DNA from: Streptomyces radicis
GTDB lineage: Bacteria; Actinomycetota; Actinomycetes; Streptomycetales; Streptomycetaceae
Direction: 5' to 3'
Assembly (NCBI RefSeq): GCF_003626575.1
Contig: NZ_RBDY01000016.1
Span: 62,001-126,000 of the forward strand
Length of the DNA stretch: 64,000 bases
Shown here: positions 17,639-24,708 of the stretch, piece by piece
How the letters are laid out: each line of letters starts with the position of its first letter
How positions within the stretch are numbered: position 1 is the stretch's first letter
Position numbers and translations under genes: made by a program
The notes under the pieces: generated by a model
The model's input: the letters and a program-made list of their open reading frames with translations, nothing else
Told to the model about the DNA's origin: nothing
Database searches by the model: none

Positions 17639-18550
17639 TCAGGGCAGGCGTTCCATGGCCCGCGCGGTGAGCCGGGCGACGGGCGCCGGCGCCGCCCCGC
17701 ACGAGGCGGGGGCCGCCGCCCCGGTCGGCCCCTCGGCGAGCGTCACCGACCAGCGGCGGCCATCGGCGTGGGAGACGGTCGCCGTCCACGCCGCGCCCTC
17801 GCCCGTGGCGTCCTGGGCGCGCGAGGTGATGACCTCCGTCAGGGCGTCGGCCCCCTCCTCGCCGATCAGGGCCCGCACGGCCAGCTCGGCCGCCTGCCCG
17901 GGGCGGTCCCACGTGGAGCGCCCGCGGCAGCCCTCGAGGGCGACGCGCCCCCGGGCCAGCGCCGCCACGGTGTTCTTGACGCCGACCGGGGTCATCCGGC
18001 CGTAGGCGTACCCGTGCGGCAGTGTCAGCAGGGTGGGGGAGAAGCGGTGGCCGCCGAGGTGGGTGATCTCCCAGACGTCGGCGCCGCCCGCGGTGGCGAC
18101 CTCGGCGGCCAGCGGGCGCCCCAGCAGGGCGCAGCAGCGGTCGCGGGTGCCGTTGGTGCACACCAGGACGAGGGGGGCGCCGTCGTAGGGCTCCCCGATC
18201 CCGTCGTGGTGACCCTGCGCGAGCCTGGCGAAGTCGAGGCCGGTGAGCCGCGCGGGGTCGGTGTCGGCGAGGACGCGGATCCAGGCGTTGCCCGGCGCGG
18301 TGTGCGCGAGGAAGGCGCGTCGGCCGCCGGTGGTGCGCCCCGGGCGCCTGATGAGGGCCACGCGCACCCCGGCGCTTCCGTCCGCCGCCGCGCTCAGCGC
18401 AGCGCCCACCTCGGGGTCGAGGCGGCTCCGGAGGAGGGCCTTGGCGCCCCAGGGGCCGGGCTGCTCGACCAGCAGCCATGTCCTGGCGGTGGCCGCGGTG
18501 CCGGCGAGGGGCTCGGCCCACGCCAGTGAGGCGGCGGTGCACGTGCTCAC
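17639..18550 (-). CDS. Sucrase/ferredoxin-like protein, Apd1-type bis-histidinyl [2Fe-2S] protein
   Basis: This 303-residue protein belongs to the Suc_Fer-like (Apd1) family, a thioredoxin-fold ferredoxin. The motif CTNGTRDRCC followed by HLGGHRF gives Cys-x8-Cys (or x7) and His-x3-His, the ligand pattern reported for Apd1, where two Cys and two His bind a non-Rieske [2Fe-2S] cluster. The electron partner is unknown. GTG 18550 (VSTCTAASLAWAEPL) fits family N-termini; the frame is open further upstream only into the LacI gene. A near-consensus iron box directly precedes the start, which suggests induction by iron starvation. It is convergent with parE. Confidence 0.85.
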   Translation of the reverse strand: MSTCTAASLAWAEPLAGTAATARTWLLVEQPGPWGAKALLRSRLDPEVGAALSAAADGSAGVRVALIRRPGRTTGGRRAFLAHTAPGNAWIRVLADTDPARLTGLDFARLAQGHHDGIGEPYDGAPLVLVCTNGTRDRCCALLGRPLAAEVATAGGADVWEITHLGGHRFSPTLLTLPHGYAYGRMTPVGVKNTVAALARGRVALEGCRGRSTWDRPGQAAELAVRALIGEEGADALTEVITSRAQDATGEGAAWTATVSHADGRRWSVTLAEGPTGAAAPASCGAAPAPVARLTARAMERLP

Positions 18551-18569
18551 ACAGGTAAGGCTAACCTCT
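18551..18569. promoter_or_regulatory. Probable iron box (DmdR/IdeR/DtxR operator)
   Basis: The 19 bases ACAGGTAAGGCTAACCTCT match 14 of 19 positions of the consensus TTAGGTTAGGCTAACCTAA, including the unbroken AGGCTAACCT core. It directly abuts the GTG start of the ferredoxin-like gene, so a repressor there would block both transcription and initiation. It is also about 90 bp upstream of the divergent LacI gene. Confidence 0.65.
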
Positions 18570-18620
18570 GCTGTCACACGGGCCCCGGGCGGCGGTCGCC
18601 CGCTGGTCGATGATGGGTGC

Positions 18621-18656
18621 ACGCAATTCGCTTGCGTCGCTTGCGTTATTCTTGCG
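18621..18656. promoter_or_regulatory. Palindrome and CTTGCG repeats upstream of the LacI gene
   Basis: ACGCAATTCGCTTGCGT (18621-18637) is an inverted repeat with 6-bp arms. Its CTTGCG half recurs in direct orientation at 18640-18645 and 18651-18656, so three copies stand within 26 bp just before the start codon. The layout suits autoregulation by the LacI protein encoded at 18660. Confidence 0.5.
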
Positions 18657-18659
18657 GGC

Positions 18660-19679
18660 ATGACGCGACGACTTGCCCAGGTGGCGCAGAAGGTGGGCGT
18701 GAGCGAGGCCACGGTCAGCCGGGTCCTCAACGGCAAGCCGGGGGTCTCCGAGGCCACCCGGCAGGCCGTCCTCACCGCGCTCGACGTGCTCGGCTACGAG
18801 CGGCCGACGCAGCTGCGCGGGGAGCGCGGCAGGCTGGTCGGCCTGGTTCTGCCGGAGCTCCAGAACCCGATCTTCCCGGCGTTCGCCGAGGTGCTCGGCG
18901 GCGTGCTGGCCCAGCGCGGCCTGGTGCCCGTGCTGTGCACCCAGACGCCGGGGGGCATCCAGGAGACCGACTACGTCGACCTGCTCCTCCAACAGCAGGT
19001 CTCCGGCGTGGTGTTCGCCGGTGGCCTCTACGCGCAGGCCGACGCCTCGCACGAGCACTACAGGCTCCTGGCCGAACGCCGCCTGCCGGTCGTGCTGATC
19101 AACGCGTCGGTGCCGGGGCTCGGCTTCCCCCGGGTCTCCTGCGACGACGCCGTCGCGGTCGAGCAGGCGTGGCGCCACCTGGTGTCGCTCGGCCACGAGC
19201 GGATCGGTCTCGTCCTCGGGCCCGTCGACCACATCCCCTCGCAGCGCAAGCTCGAGGCGGCCAGGGCAGCCGCCAGGGCGGGCGGCGGGGAGCTGCCCGA
19301 CGAGCGGGTGGCGCGGGCGATGTACACGCTCGAGGGCGGGCAGGCCGCGACGTCCACGCTCCTGGACCGCGGCGTGACGGGGGTGATCTGCGCCAGCGAC
19401 GTGATAGCGCTCGGCGCGGTCAGGGCGGCCAGGCGCCGCGGCCTCGCGGTCCCCGACGACCTGTCCGTGGTCGGCTTCGACGACTCGTCGCTCATGCCGT
19501 GCACGTCCCCTCCGCTGTCCACCGTGCGCCAGCCGATCGAGGCGATCGGGCGCGCCGCGGTGGAGGTGCTGGTCGCGCAGTTCGGCGGTCGCGACGTCTC
19601 CCGCGACGAGCTGCTGTTCGAGCCCGAGCTGGTCGTGCGCGAGTCGACAGGCCCCGCGCCACGGCGGGACAACAGCTAG
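18660..19679 (+). CDS. LacI-family transcriptional regulator of the sugar locus
   Basis: The 339-residue protein has the LacI helix-turn-helix at its N-terminus (MTRRLAQVAQKVGVSEATVSRVLNGKPGVSEATRQ) with a hinge at VLGYERP, then a periplasmic-binding-protein-like effector domain ending in VVGFDDSSLMPCTSPPLSTVRQP. ATG 18660 is the natural start; upstream sequence in the same frame is a shadow of the ferredoxin gene. It stands 100 bp before the binding protein of a sugar ABC importer in the same direction, so it most likely represses that operon until a sugar binds. The inducer is unknown; an alpha-glucan oligosaccharide is my inference. Confidence 0.92.
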   Translation: MTRRLAQVAQKVGVSEATVSRVLNGKPGVSEATRQAVLTALDVLGYERPTQLRGERGRLVGLVLPELQNPIFPAFAEVLGGVLAQRGLVPVLCTQTPGGIQETDYVDLLLQQQVSGVVFAGGLYAQADASHEHYRLLAERRLPVVLINASVPGLGFPRVSCDDAVAVEQAWRHLVSLGHERIGLVLGPVDHIPSQRKLEAARAAARAGGGELPDERVARAMYTLEGGQAATSTLLDRGVTGVICASDVIALGAVRAARRRGLAVPDDLSVVGFDDSSLMPCTSPPLSTVRQPIEAIGRAAVEVLVAQFGGRDVSRDELLFEPELVVRESTGPAPRRDNS

Positions 19680-19779
19680 CAGTCAGTTTTTTGCAATCTA
19701 AGCTCAGTATATTGCGCGCTGCTGACATCGGTGGTTGAGTGTCGCCCACTTCCCGGCCATGCTCACCAAGGGGACACCG
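19680..19779 (+). promoter_or_regulatory. AT-rich promoter region of the sugar importer operon
   Basis: This 100-bp spacer is strikingly AT-rich for the genome (TTTTTTGCAATCTAAG and CAGTATATTGCG). TTGC-containing half-sites at 19691 and 19713 resemble the halves of the LacI palindrome, and GTCAG (19683-19687) is mirrored by CTGAC further on. TATATT at 19708-19713 is a possible -10. The ribosome binding site AAGGGGAC lies at 19768-19775. Confidence 0.4.
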
Positions 19780-21150
19780 ATGTCATCCAGTGCTTACCGG
19801 CATGTGCGCCGCTGCGTCGCGACCGTCGCCGTTCTCGCCGTCGGCCTGACCGCCTGCTCGTCCGACGACGGCGGCGGTGAGGGCGGGGACGGCAGGATCC
19901 GGCTCGACATCAACGGCATGCCTCCGAACACCGACGCGCTCGAGCTGGCGGTGTTCAACGAGGAGGTCGAGGCGTTCGAGGCGGCGCACCCCGACATCGA
20001 CATCGTCCCGCACGAGGGCTTCATGGAGCCGGAGACGTTCAACACCCGCATCGCGGGCGGCGAGCTCGAGGACGTCTTCTACGTCTACTTCACCGATCCC
20101 GCCCGCATCATCGAGCAGGGCTACGCCGCGGATGTCACCGACTTCATGGACGCCCACCCGGAGTTCGAGGAGATACGGCCCGAGCTGCATCAGGTGTTCC
20201 AGGACGAGGAGGGCCGCCAGTTCGGGATCCCCACGGCCAACTACTCGATGGGTCTGCTCTACAACCGCGACCTGTTCGGCGAGGCCGGGCTCGACCCCGA
20301 CGCGCCGCCCACCACGTGGGAAGAGGTCCGCGAGGCGTCCGACGCGATCGCGGGACTCGGCGGTGGCACGGTCGGCTACGGCGAGTGCACCATCGAGAAC
20401 ACCGGCGGCTGGCACCTGACCGCGAGCATCTACTCCAAGGGCGGCCAGGTCGCCGAGCGGGACGGCGAGGCCTGGCGCGCGGCGTTCGACTCCCCCGAGA
20501 CGGTCGAGCTGCTCGAGAACCTCCAGGCCATGCGCTGGGAGGACGACTCCATGGGCAGCGAGCAGCTGCGCACCTGCGAGGACCTGATGATCCAGATGGG
20601 CGCGGGTCAGCTCGGCATGTACCTCGCCGCCCCCGACAACATCCCGATGATCGTCCGGCAGTACGAGGGCACCTACGAGAACCTCGGCCTCGCGCCCGTC
20701 CCCGACGGCCAGGGCACGCTGATCGGCGGCGAGGGCTACATGATCAACGCCAACGCCTCGGACGAGCAGATCGAGGCGGCCATGACATGGCTCCAGTGGC
20801 GCTTCGTCAACGCCGATGAGATCGAGCGGCGCGTCCTGAACACCCTGGAGGACGACCTGCCCGTCGGCCTGCCGATGCCCCCCACCCCCGACATCTGGGT
20901 GGACGGCGCGACCCGCGACGGCGTCGAGGCGCTCAAGGCGGAGCACGCCAACGTCCCGGTCGGCAACGTCCAGCCGTTCATGGACGCGGCCACCCGGATC
21001 GAGGGCCACATCGAGCCGCCGCGGGCCCAGGAGGTCTACGCGATCCTCGACAACGTCGTGCAGGGCGTGCTGACCGAGGAGGGCGCCGACATCCGGGCGC
21101 TGCTCGACGAGGCCGAGACCGCCGTCAACCGGATGTACGAAACCGCCTGA
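19780..21150 (+). CDS. Sugar ABC transporter substrate-binding lipoprotein
   Basis: The 456-residue protein is a carbohydrate-specific solute-binding protein (MalE/UgpB type). It starts at ATG 19780 behind AAGGGGAC and has a lipoprotein signal MSSSAYRHVRRCVATVAVLAVGLTAC, with the lipid-modified cysteine at residue ~26, then a polar SSDDGGGEGG linker. Features include FNTRIAGGELEDVFYVYF, PTANYSMGLLYNRDLFGEAGLD and TWEEVREA, all typical of extracellular sugar binders. It would be anchored outside the membrane and deliver ligand to the two permeases that follow at 1 and 12 bp. The ligand is not readable; the neighbouring glucanases suggest alpha-glucan oligomers. Confidence 0.92.
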   Translation: MSSSAYRHVRRCVATVAVLAVGLTACSSDDGGGEGGDGRIRLDINGMPPNTDALELAVFNEEVEAFEAAHPDIDIVPHEGFMEPETFNTRIAGGELEDVFYVYFTDPARIIEQGYAADVTDFMDAHPEFEEIRPELHQVFQDEEGRQFGIPTANYSMGLLYNRDLFGEAGLDPDAPPTTWEEVREASDAIAGLGGGTVGYGECTIENTGGWHLTASIYSKGGQVAERDGEAWRAAFDSPETVELLENLQAMRWEDDSMGSEQLRTCEDLMIQMGAGQLGMYLAAPDNIPMIVRQYEGTYENLGLAPVPDGQGTLIGGEGYMINANASDEQIEAAMTWLQWRFVNADEIERRVLNTLEDDLPVGLPMPPTPDIWVDGATRDGVEALKAEHANVPVGNVQPFMDAATRIEGHIEPPRAQEVYAILDNVVQGVLTEEGADIRALLDEAETAVNRMYETA

Positions 21151-21151
21151 C

Positions 21152-22087
21152 ATGACCGCGCCCGCCACCGTGACCAAGGGTCACGGACGAGAGGCGAGCC
21201 GACGCCGCGGCCCCGAGCGGCGGCGTCGGCTCACCGAGAACGTCACCGCGTACGGCTTCCTGTGCGCCGCGCTCGTGGTCTTCGCCCTCTTCGCCTGGTA
21301 CCCCGTCGTCCGGAATGTGATCCTCAGCTTCCAGGAGGTCAACTTCGTCCGGGGTTCGAGCTGGGTGGGCCTGGAGAACTTCGCCCATGTCCTCGACGAC
21401 CCGCTGTTCGGCACGGCGTGGCGCAACAGCGCGTTGTTCACGCTCTACGCCCTGGTGCTCGGATTCGCCGTCCCCTTTCTCACCGCCGTGCTGATCAACG
21501 AATTCCGGCACGCCCGCGCCTACTTCCGGATCCTGGTCTATCTGCCGGTGATGCTCCCGCCGGTGGTCGTGGCCCTGATGTGGCGTTGGTTCTATCTGCC
21601 GGAGGGCGGCCTCATCAACGAGGTCCTCGGCTCCGTCAACCTGCCGACGTCCCAGTGGCTCAACTCGGCCGACACCTCGCTCATCTCGCTGGTGATCGTC
21701 TCCACCTGGGCCAACATGGGCACCGCGACGCTCATTCATCTGGCGGCGCTCCAGACCATTCCCGGGGATTTGTACGAGGCCGCCGAGCTCGACGGCGCGA
21801 GCATCTGGCGGCGGGTGTGGCATGTGACGATCCCGCAGACGCGCTTTGTGATCCTGATGCTGCTTCTTCTCCAGATCGTGGCGACGATGCAGGTGTTCAC
21901 CGAGCCATTCGTCATGACCGGTGGCGGACCCCAGGATTCCACGGTCACGGTGATGCTCCTCATCTACCGCTATGCCTTCGTCTACAACAACTTCGGCGCG
22001 GCCAGCGCCATGAGCCTGCTCCTGCTCGCCGTGCTCGCCGTCTTCTCCGCCGCCTATCTGCGGGTCACCCGCGGCCGACAGAGCTGA
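21152..22087 (+). CDS. Sugar ABC transporter permease (MalF/UgpA type)
   Basis: The 311-residue membrane protein has six predicted transmembrane segments after a basic cytoplasmic N-terminus (about residues 33-300). The EAA loop that contacts the ATPase is EAAELDGASIWRRVWHVTIP. Sequence such as WYPVVRNVILSFQEVNF and WRWFYLPEGGLINEVL is typical of CUT1 importers. The gene starts one base after the binding-protein stop and 12 bp before the second permease, so it is translationally coupled. No ATPase gene is present in the locus; streptomycetes often share one (MsiK) among such importers. Confidence 0.93.
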   Translation: MTAPATVTKGHGREASRRRGPERRRRLTENVTAYGFLCAALVVFALFAWYPVVRNVILSFQEVNFVRGSSWVGLENFAHVLDDPLFGTAWRNSALFTLYALVLGFAVPFLTAVLINEFRHARAYFRILVYLPVMLPPVVVALMWRWFYLPEGGLINEVLGSVNLPTSQWLNSADTSLISLVIVSTWANMGTATLIHLAALQTIPGDLYEAAELDGASIWRRVWHVTIPQTRFVILMLLLLQIVATMQVFTEPFVMTGGGPQDSTVTVMLLIYRYAFVYNNFGAASAMSLLLLAVLAVFSAAYLRVTRGRQS

Positions 22088-22099
22088 GAGGGGATCCCG

Positions 22100-22969
22100 A
22101 TGCGTACCCTGGTCCGCCCCGCGGTGCTCAGGACGCCGCGCGGTCGGCTGGTCTACTGGTCGCTGCTGGTCGTGGCGCTGCTGGCGTTCACCGTCGCGTT
22201 CATCATCCCGCTCTACTGGATGACGACCGGCGGTATGAAGAGCTCGCCCGAGCTGGCCCGCAATCCACCGACCTACGTACCCGAGCAGTGGCATCCGGGC
22301 AACTACGCCGACGCGTGGGACGAATTGGACCTCGCCACATACTTCGGCAACACCATCGTCCTGATCGGTGGCGCCTGGCTGCTCGGCCTCGCCGTTCAGC
22401 TACCGGCCGCCTATGCCCTCTCGAAGCTCAGGCCGCGTTTCGGCAACGTCATTCTCGGGCTGATGCTGATCACGCTCATGGTGCCGGCCACGGTCCTGCT
22501 CATCCCGACCTATCTCACCGTCTCCGACGTGCCGATATTCGGCACCAACCTCATCAACGAACCGGCCGCGGTCTGGCTCCCCGCGGCGGCCAACGCGTTC
22601 AACATCTATGTCCTCAAGAACTTCTTCGACCAGATACCGAACGACCTTCTCGATGCCGCGAGAATCGACGGGGCCGGGCCTTTCGCCACGATGTGGCGCA
22701 TCATCCTTCCCCTTTCGCGCCCCATCATCGCCGTGGTGTCGATCCTCTCCATCTCGGCCCTCTGGCGGGATTTCCTCTGGCCGCTCGTCGTCCTTCCCGA
22801 CCCGGCCGAGCAGCCCATCACCGTCTATCTCCAGCGGATAGCTGACACCACCTCGCTCAACCTGCTGATCGCCGGGCTGGTCCTGGCCAGCATTCCTCTC
22901 GTGGCGATCTTCCTGATATTCCAGCGACAGATACTCGCCGGCCTCACCGCGGGCAGCCTCAAGGGCTGA
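22100..22969 (+). CDS. Sugar ABC transporter permease (MalG/AraQ type)
   Basis: The 289-residue partner permease has six transmembrane segments and the EAA motif DAARIDGAGPFATMWRIILPLSRP. It ends with a hydrophobic FLIFQRQILAGLTAGSLKG tail characteristic of MalG-like subunits. It pairs with the preceding permease to form the membrane channel. It is followed by an 84-bp spacer with phased GATCG repeats before the glycoside hydrolase. Confidence 0.93.
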   Translation: MRTLVRPAVLRTPRGRLVYWSLLVVALLAFTVAFIIPLYWMTTGGMKSSPELARNPPTYVPEQWHPGNYADAWDELDLATYFGNTIVLIGGAWLLGLAVQLPAAYALSKLRPRFGNVILGLMLITLMVPATVLLIPTYLTVSDVPIFGTNLINEPAAVWLPAAANAFNIYVLKNFFDQIPNDLLDAARIDGAGPFATMWRIILPLSRPIIAVVSILSISALWRDFLWPLVVLPDPAEQPITVYLQRIADTTSLNLLIAGLVLASIPLVAIFLIFQRQILAGLTAGSLKG

Positions 22970-22983
22970 TCCCCCCGCGACCC

Positions 22984-23038
22984 GATCGAAGCCGATCGCT
23001 ATCCGATCGGGCTGATCGCACCCGATCGCACCTGATCA
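22984..23038. repeat. Helically phased GATCG direct repeats
   Basis: GATCG occurs at 22984, 22994, 23005, 23014 and 23024, and GATCA at 23034, giving spacings of 10, 11, 9, 10 and 10 bp, that is, one per helical turn. The array fills the spacer between the second permease and the GH13 gene and ends just before its ribosome binding site (GAAAGGACGG). Confidence 0.7.
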
Positions 23039-23053
23039 CCGAAAGGACGGCCC

Positions 23054-24658
23054 GTGCCGCACAACCCCTCCGCATGGTGGCGGACCGCCGCCATCTACCA
23101 GGTCTATCCACGGTCGTTCGCCGACGGCGACGGCGACGGCACCGGCGACCTCGCCGGGGTCCGCGCCCGGCTGCCCTACCTCGCCGCGCTCGGCGTCGAG
23201 GCGCTGTGGTTCACGCCCTGGTACGTCTCGCCGCTCGCCGACGGCGGCTACGACGTGGCGGACTACCGGGCCATCGACCCGGCGTTCGGCACCCTGGACG
23301 AGGCGGAGAAGCTGATCTCCGAGGCGCGCCAGCTCGGCCTGCGCACCATCGTCGACGTCGTCCCCAACCATGTCTCCGACGAGCACGCGTGGTTCAGGGC
23401 GGCGCTCGACGCCCCGCCTGGCAGCTCCGAGCGCGAGCTGTTCCACTTCCGCCCCGGGCGCGGCCCGAACGGCGACGAGCCGCCGAACGCCTGGCGCTCG
23501 GAGTTCGGCGGCCCGGCCTGGAGCCGCACCGAGGCCGCCGACGGCGCGCCGGGGGAGTGGTACCTGCACCTCTTCGCTCCCGGGCAGCCCGACCTCAACT
23601 GGGCCCACCCGCGCGTCCGCCGGGAGCACGAGGACATCCTCCGCTTCTGGTTCGACCGCGGCGCCGCGGGCATCCGCATCGACTCGGCCGCCCTGCTCGC
23701 CAAGGCCCCCGACCTGCCGGACTTCGAGCCGGGGCGCGACCCGCACCCCTATGTGGACCGCGACGAGCTGCACGACATCTACCGCTCGTGGCGCTCCGTC
23801 GCCGACGCCTACGACGGCGTGCTCATCGGCGAGCTGTGGCTCCCCGACGTCGAGCGGTTCGCGCGGTATCTGCGCCCCGACGAGCTGCACACGGCGTTCA
23901 ACTTCGACTTCCTGTCGCGCCCCTGGGCGCCCGACGAGCTGCGCGCCTCCATCGACGCCACGCTCGCCGCCCACGCCGGGGTGGGCGCCCCCGCCACGTG
24001 GGTGCTCTGCAACCACGACGTGACCCGCACCGTCACGCGCTACGGCCGCGCCGAGACGGGCTTCGCGTTCGCCGCCAAGCGCTTCGGCACCCCCACCGAC
24101 CTGGCCCTCGGCACCCGCAGGGCCAGGGCGGCGGCCCTGCTCACCCTCGCCCTGCCGGGCGCCGTCTACATCTACCAGGGCGAGGAACTCGGCCTGCCCG
24201 AGGCCGAGATCCCCCGCGACCGCGTCACCGACCCCATGCACGACAGGTCGGGCGGCGTCGACCCGGGCCGCGACGGCTGCCGCGTTCCGCTGCCCTGGGA
24301 GGGCGAGCGGCCCCCTTACGGCTTCGGCGGGCGCGACACCTGGCTGCCCCAGCCCGCCGACTGGGCGCCCTACACCGCGGCGCGGCAGGAGAACGACCCC
24401 GACTCCATGCTCAGCCTCTACCGCACCGCCCTGCGGCTGCGGCGCGGCTGGGCCGACCCCGGCACGGAGGCGCTGACCTGGCTCGAGGGCGAGCCTGGGC
24501 TGCTCGCCTTCGCCCGCGCCGACGGGCTGATCTGTGCCGTCAACCTGGCGGGTGAGCCCGTTCCGCTCCCCGCCCACACAGCCGTCCTGCTCAGCAGCGG
24601 TCCGCTGGACGACGCGGCCCTGCTGCCGCCGGACACGGCGGCCTGGCTGCGGGGCTGA
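23054..24658 (+). CDS. GH13 alpha-glucosidase-type glycoside hydrolase (cytoplasmic)
   Basis: The 534-residue enzyme starts at GTG 23054 behind GAAAGGACGG. It has no signal peptide, so it acts on imported sugar. The GH13 regions are present: DVVPNH (region I), GIRIDSAALL with the nucleophile D210 (II), LIGELWL with the acid E260 (III) and CNHDV with D322 (IV). The N-terminus WWRTAAIYQVYPRSFADGDGDGTGDLAG is that of oligo-1,6-glucosidase/alpha-glucosidase subfamilies, which release glucose from short alpha-glucosides. Linkage specificity cannot be read. It probably hydrolyses the oligosaccharides delivered by the adjacent importer. Confidence 0.92.
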   Translation: MPHNPSAWWRTAAIYQVYPRSFADGDGDGTGDLAGVRARLPYLAALGVEALWFTPWYVSPLADGGYDVADYRAIDPAFGTLDEAEKLISEARQLGLRTIVDVVPNHVSDEHAWFRAALDAPPGSSERELFHFRPGRGPNGDEPPNAWRSEFGGPAWSRTEAADGAPGEWYLHLFAPGQPDLNWAHPRVRREHEDILRFWFDRGAAGIRIDSAALLAKAPDLPDFEPGRDPHPYVDRDELHDIYRSWRSVADAYDGVLIGELWLPDVERFARYLRPDELHTAFNFDFLSRPWAPDELRASIDATLAAHAGVGAPATWVLCNHDVTRTVTRYGRAETGFAFAAKRFGTPTDLALGTRRARAAALLTLALPGAVYIYQGEELGLPEAEIPRDRVTDPMHDRSGGVDPGRDGCRVPLPWEGERPPYGFGGRDTWLPQPADWAPYTAARQENDPDSMLSLYRTALRLRRGWADPGTEALTWLEGEPGLLAFARADGLICAVNLAGEPVPLPAHTAVLLSSGPLDDAALLPPDTAAWLRG

Positions 24659-24708
24659 CCCCCGCGGCGAGGCCGCCACCCACCCCACCCCCCACGGAAG
24701 GGAATGTC

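Noticed and set aside
22984..23038. GATCG array considered as a CRISPR or VNTR
   Set aside because: Units are five bases with five-base spacers and there are no cas genes. It is better described as a phased protein-binding array.
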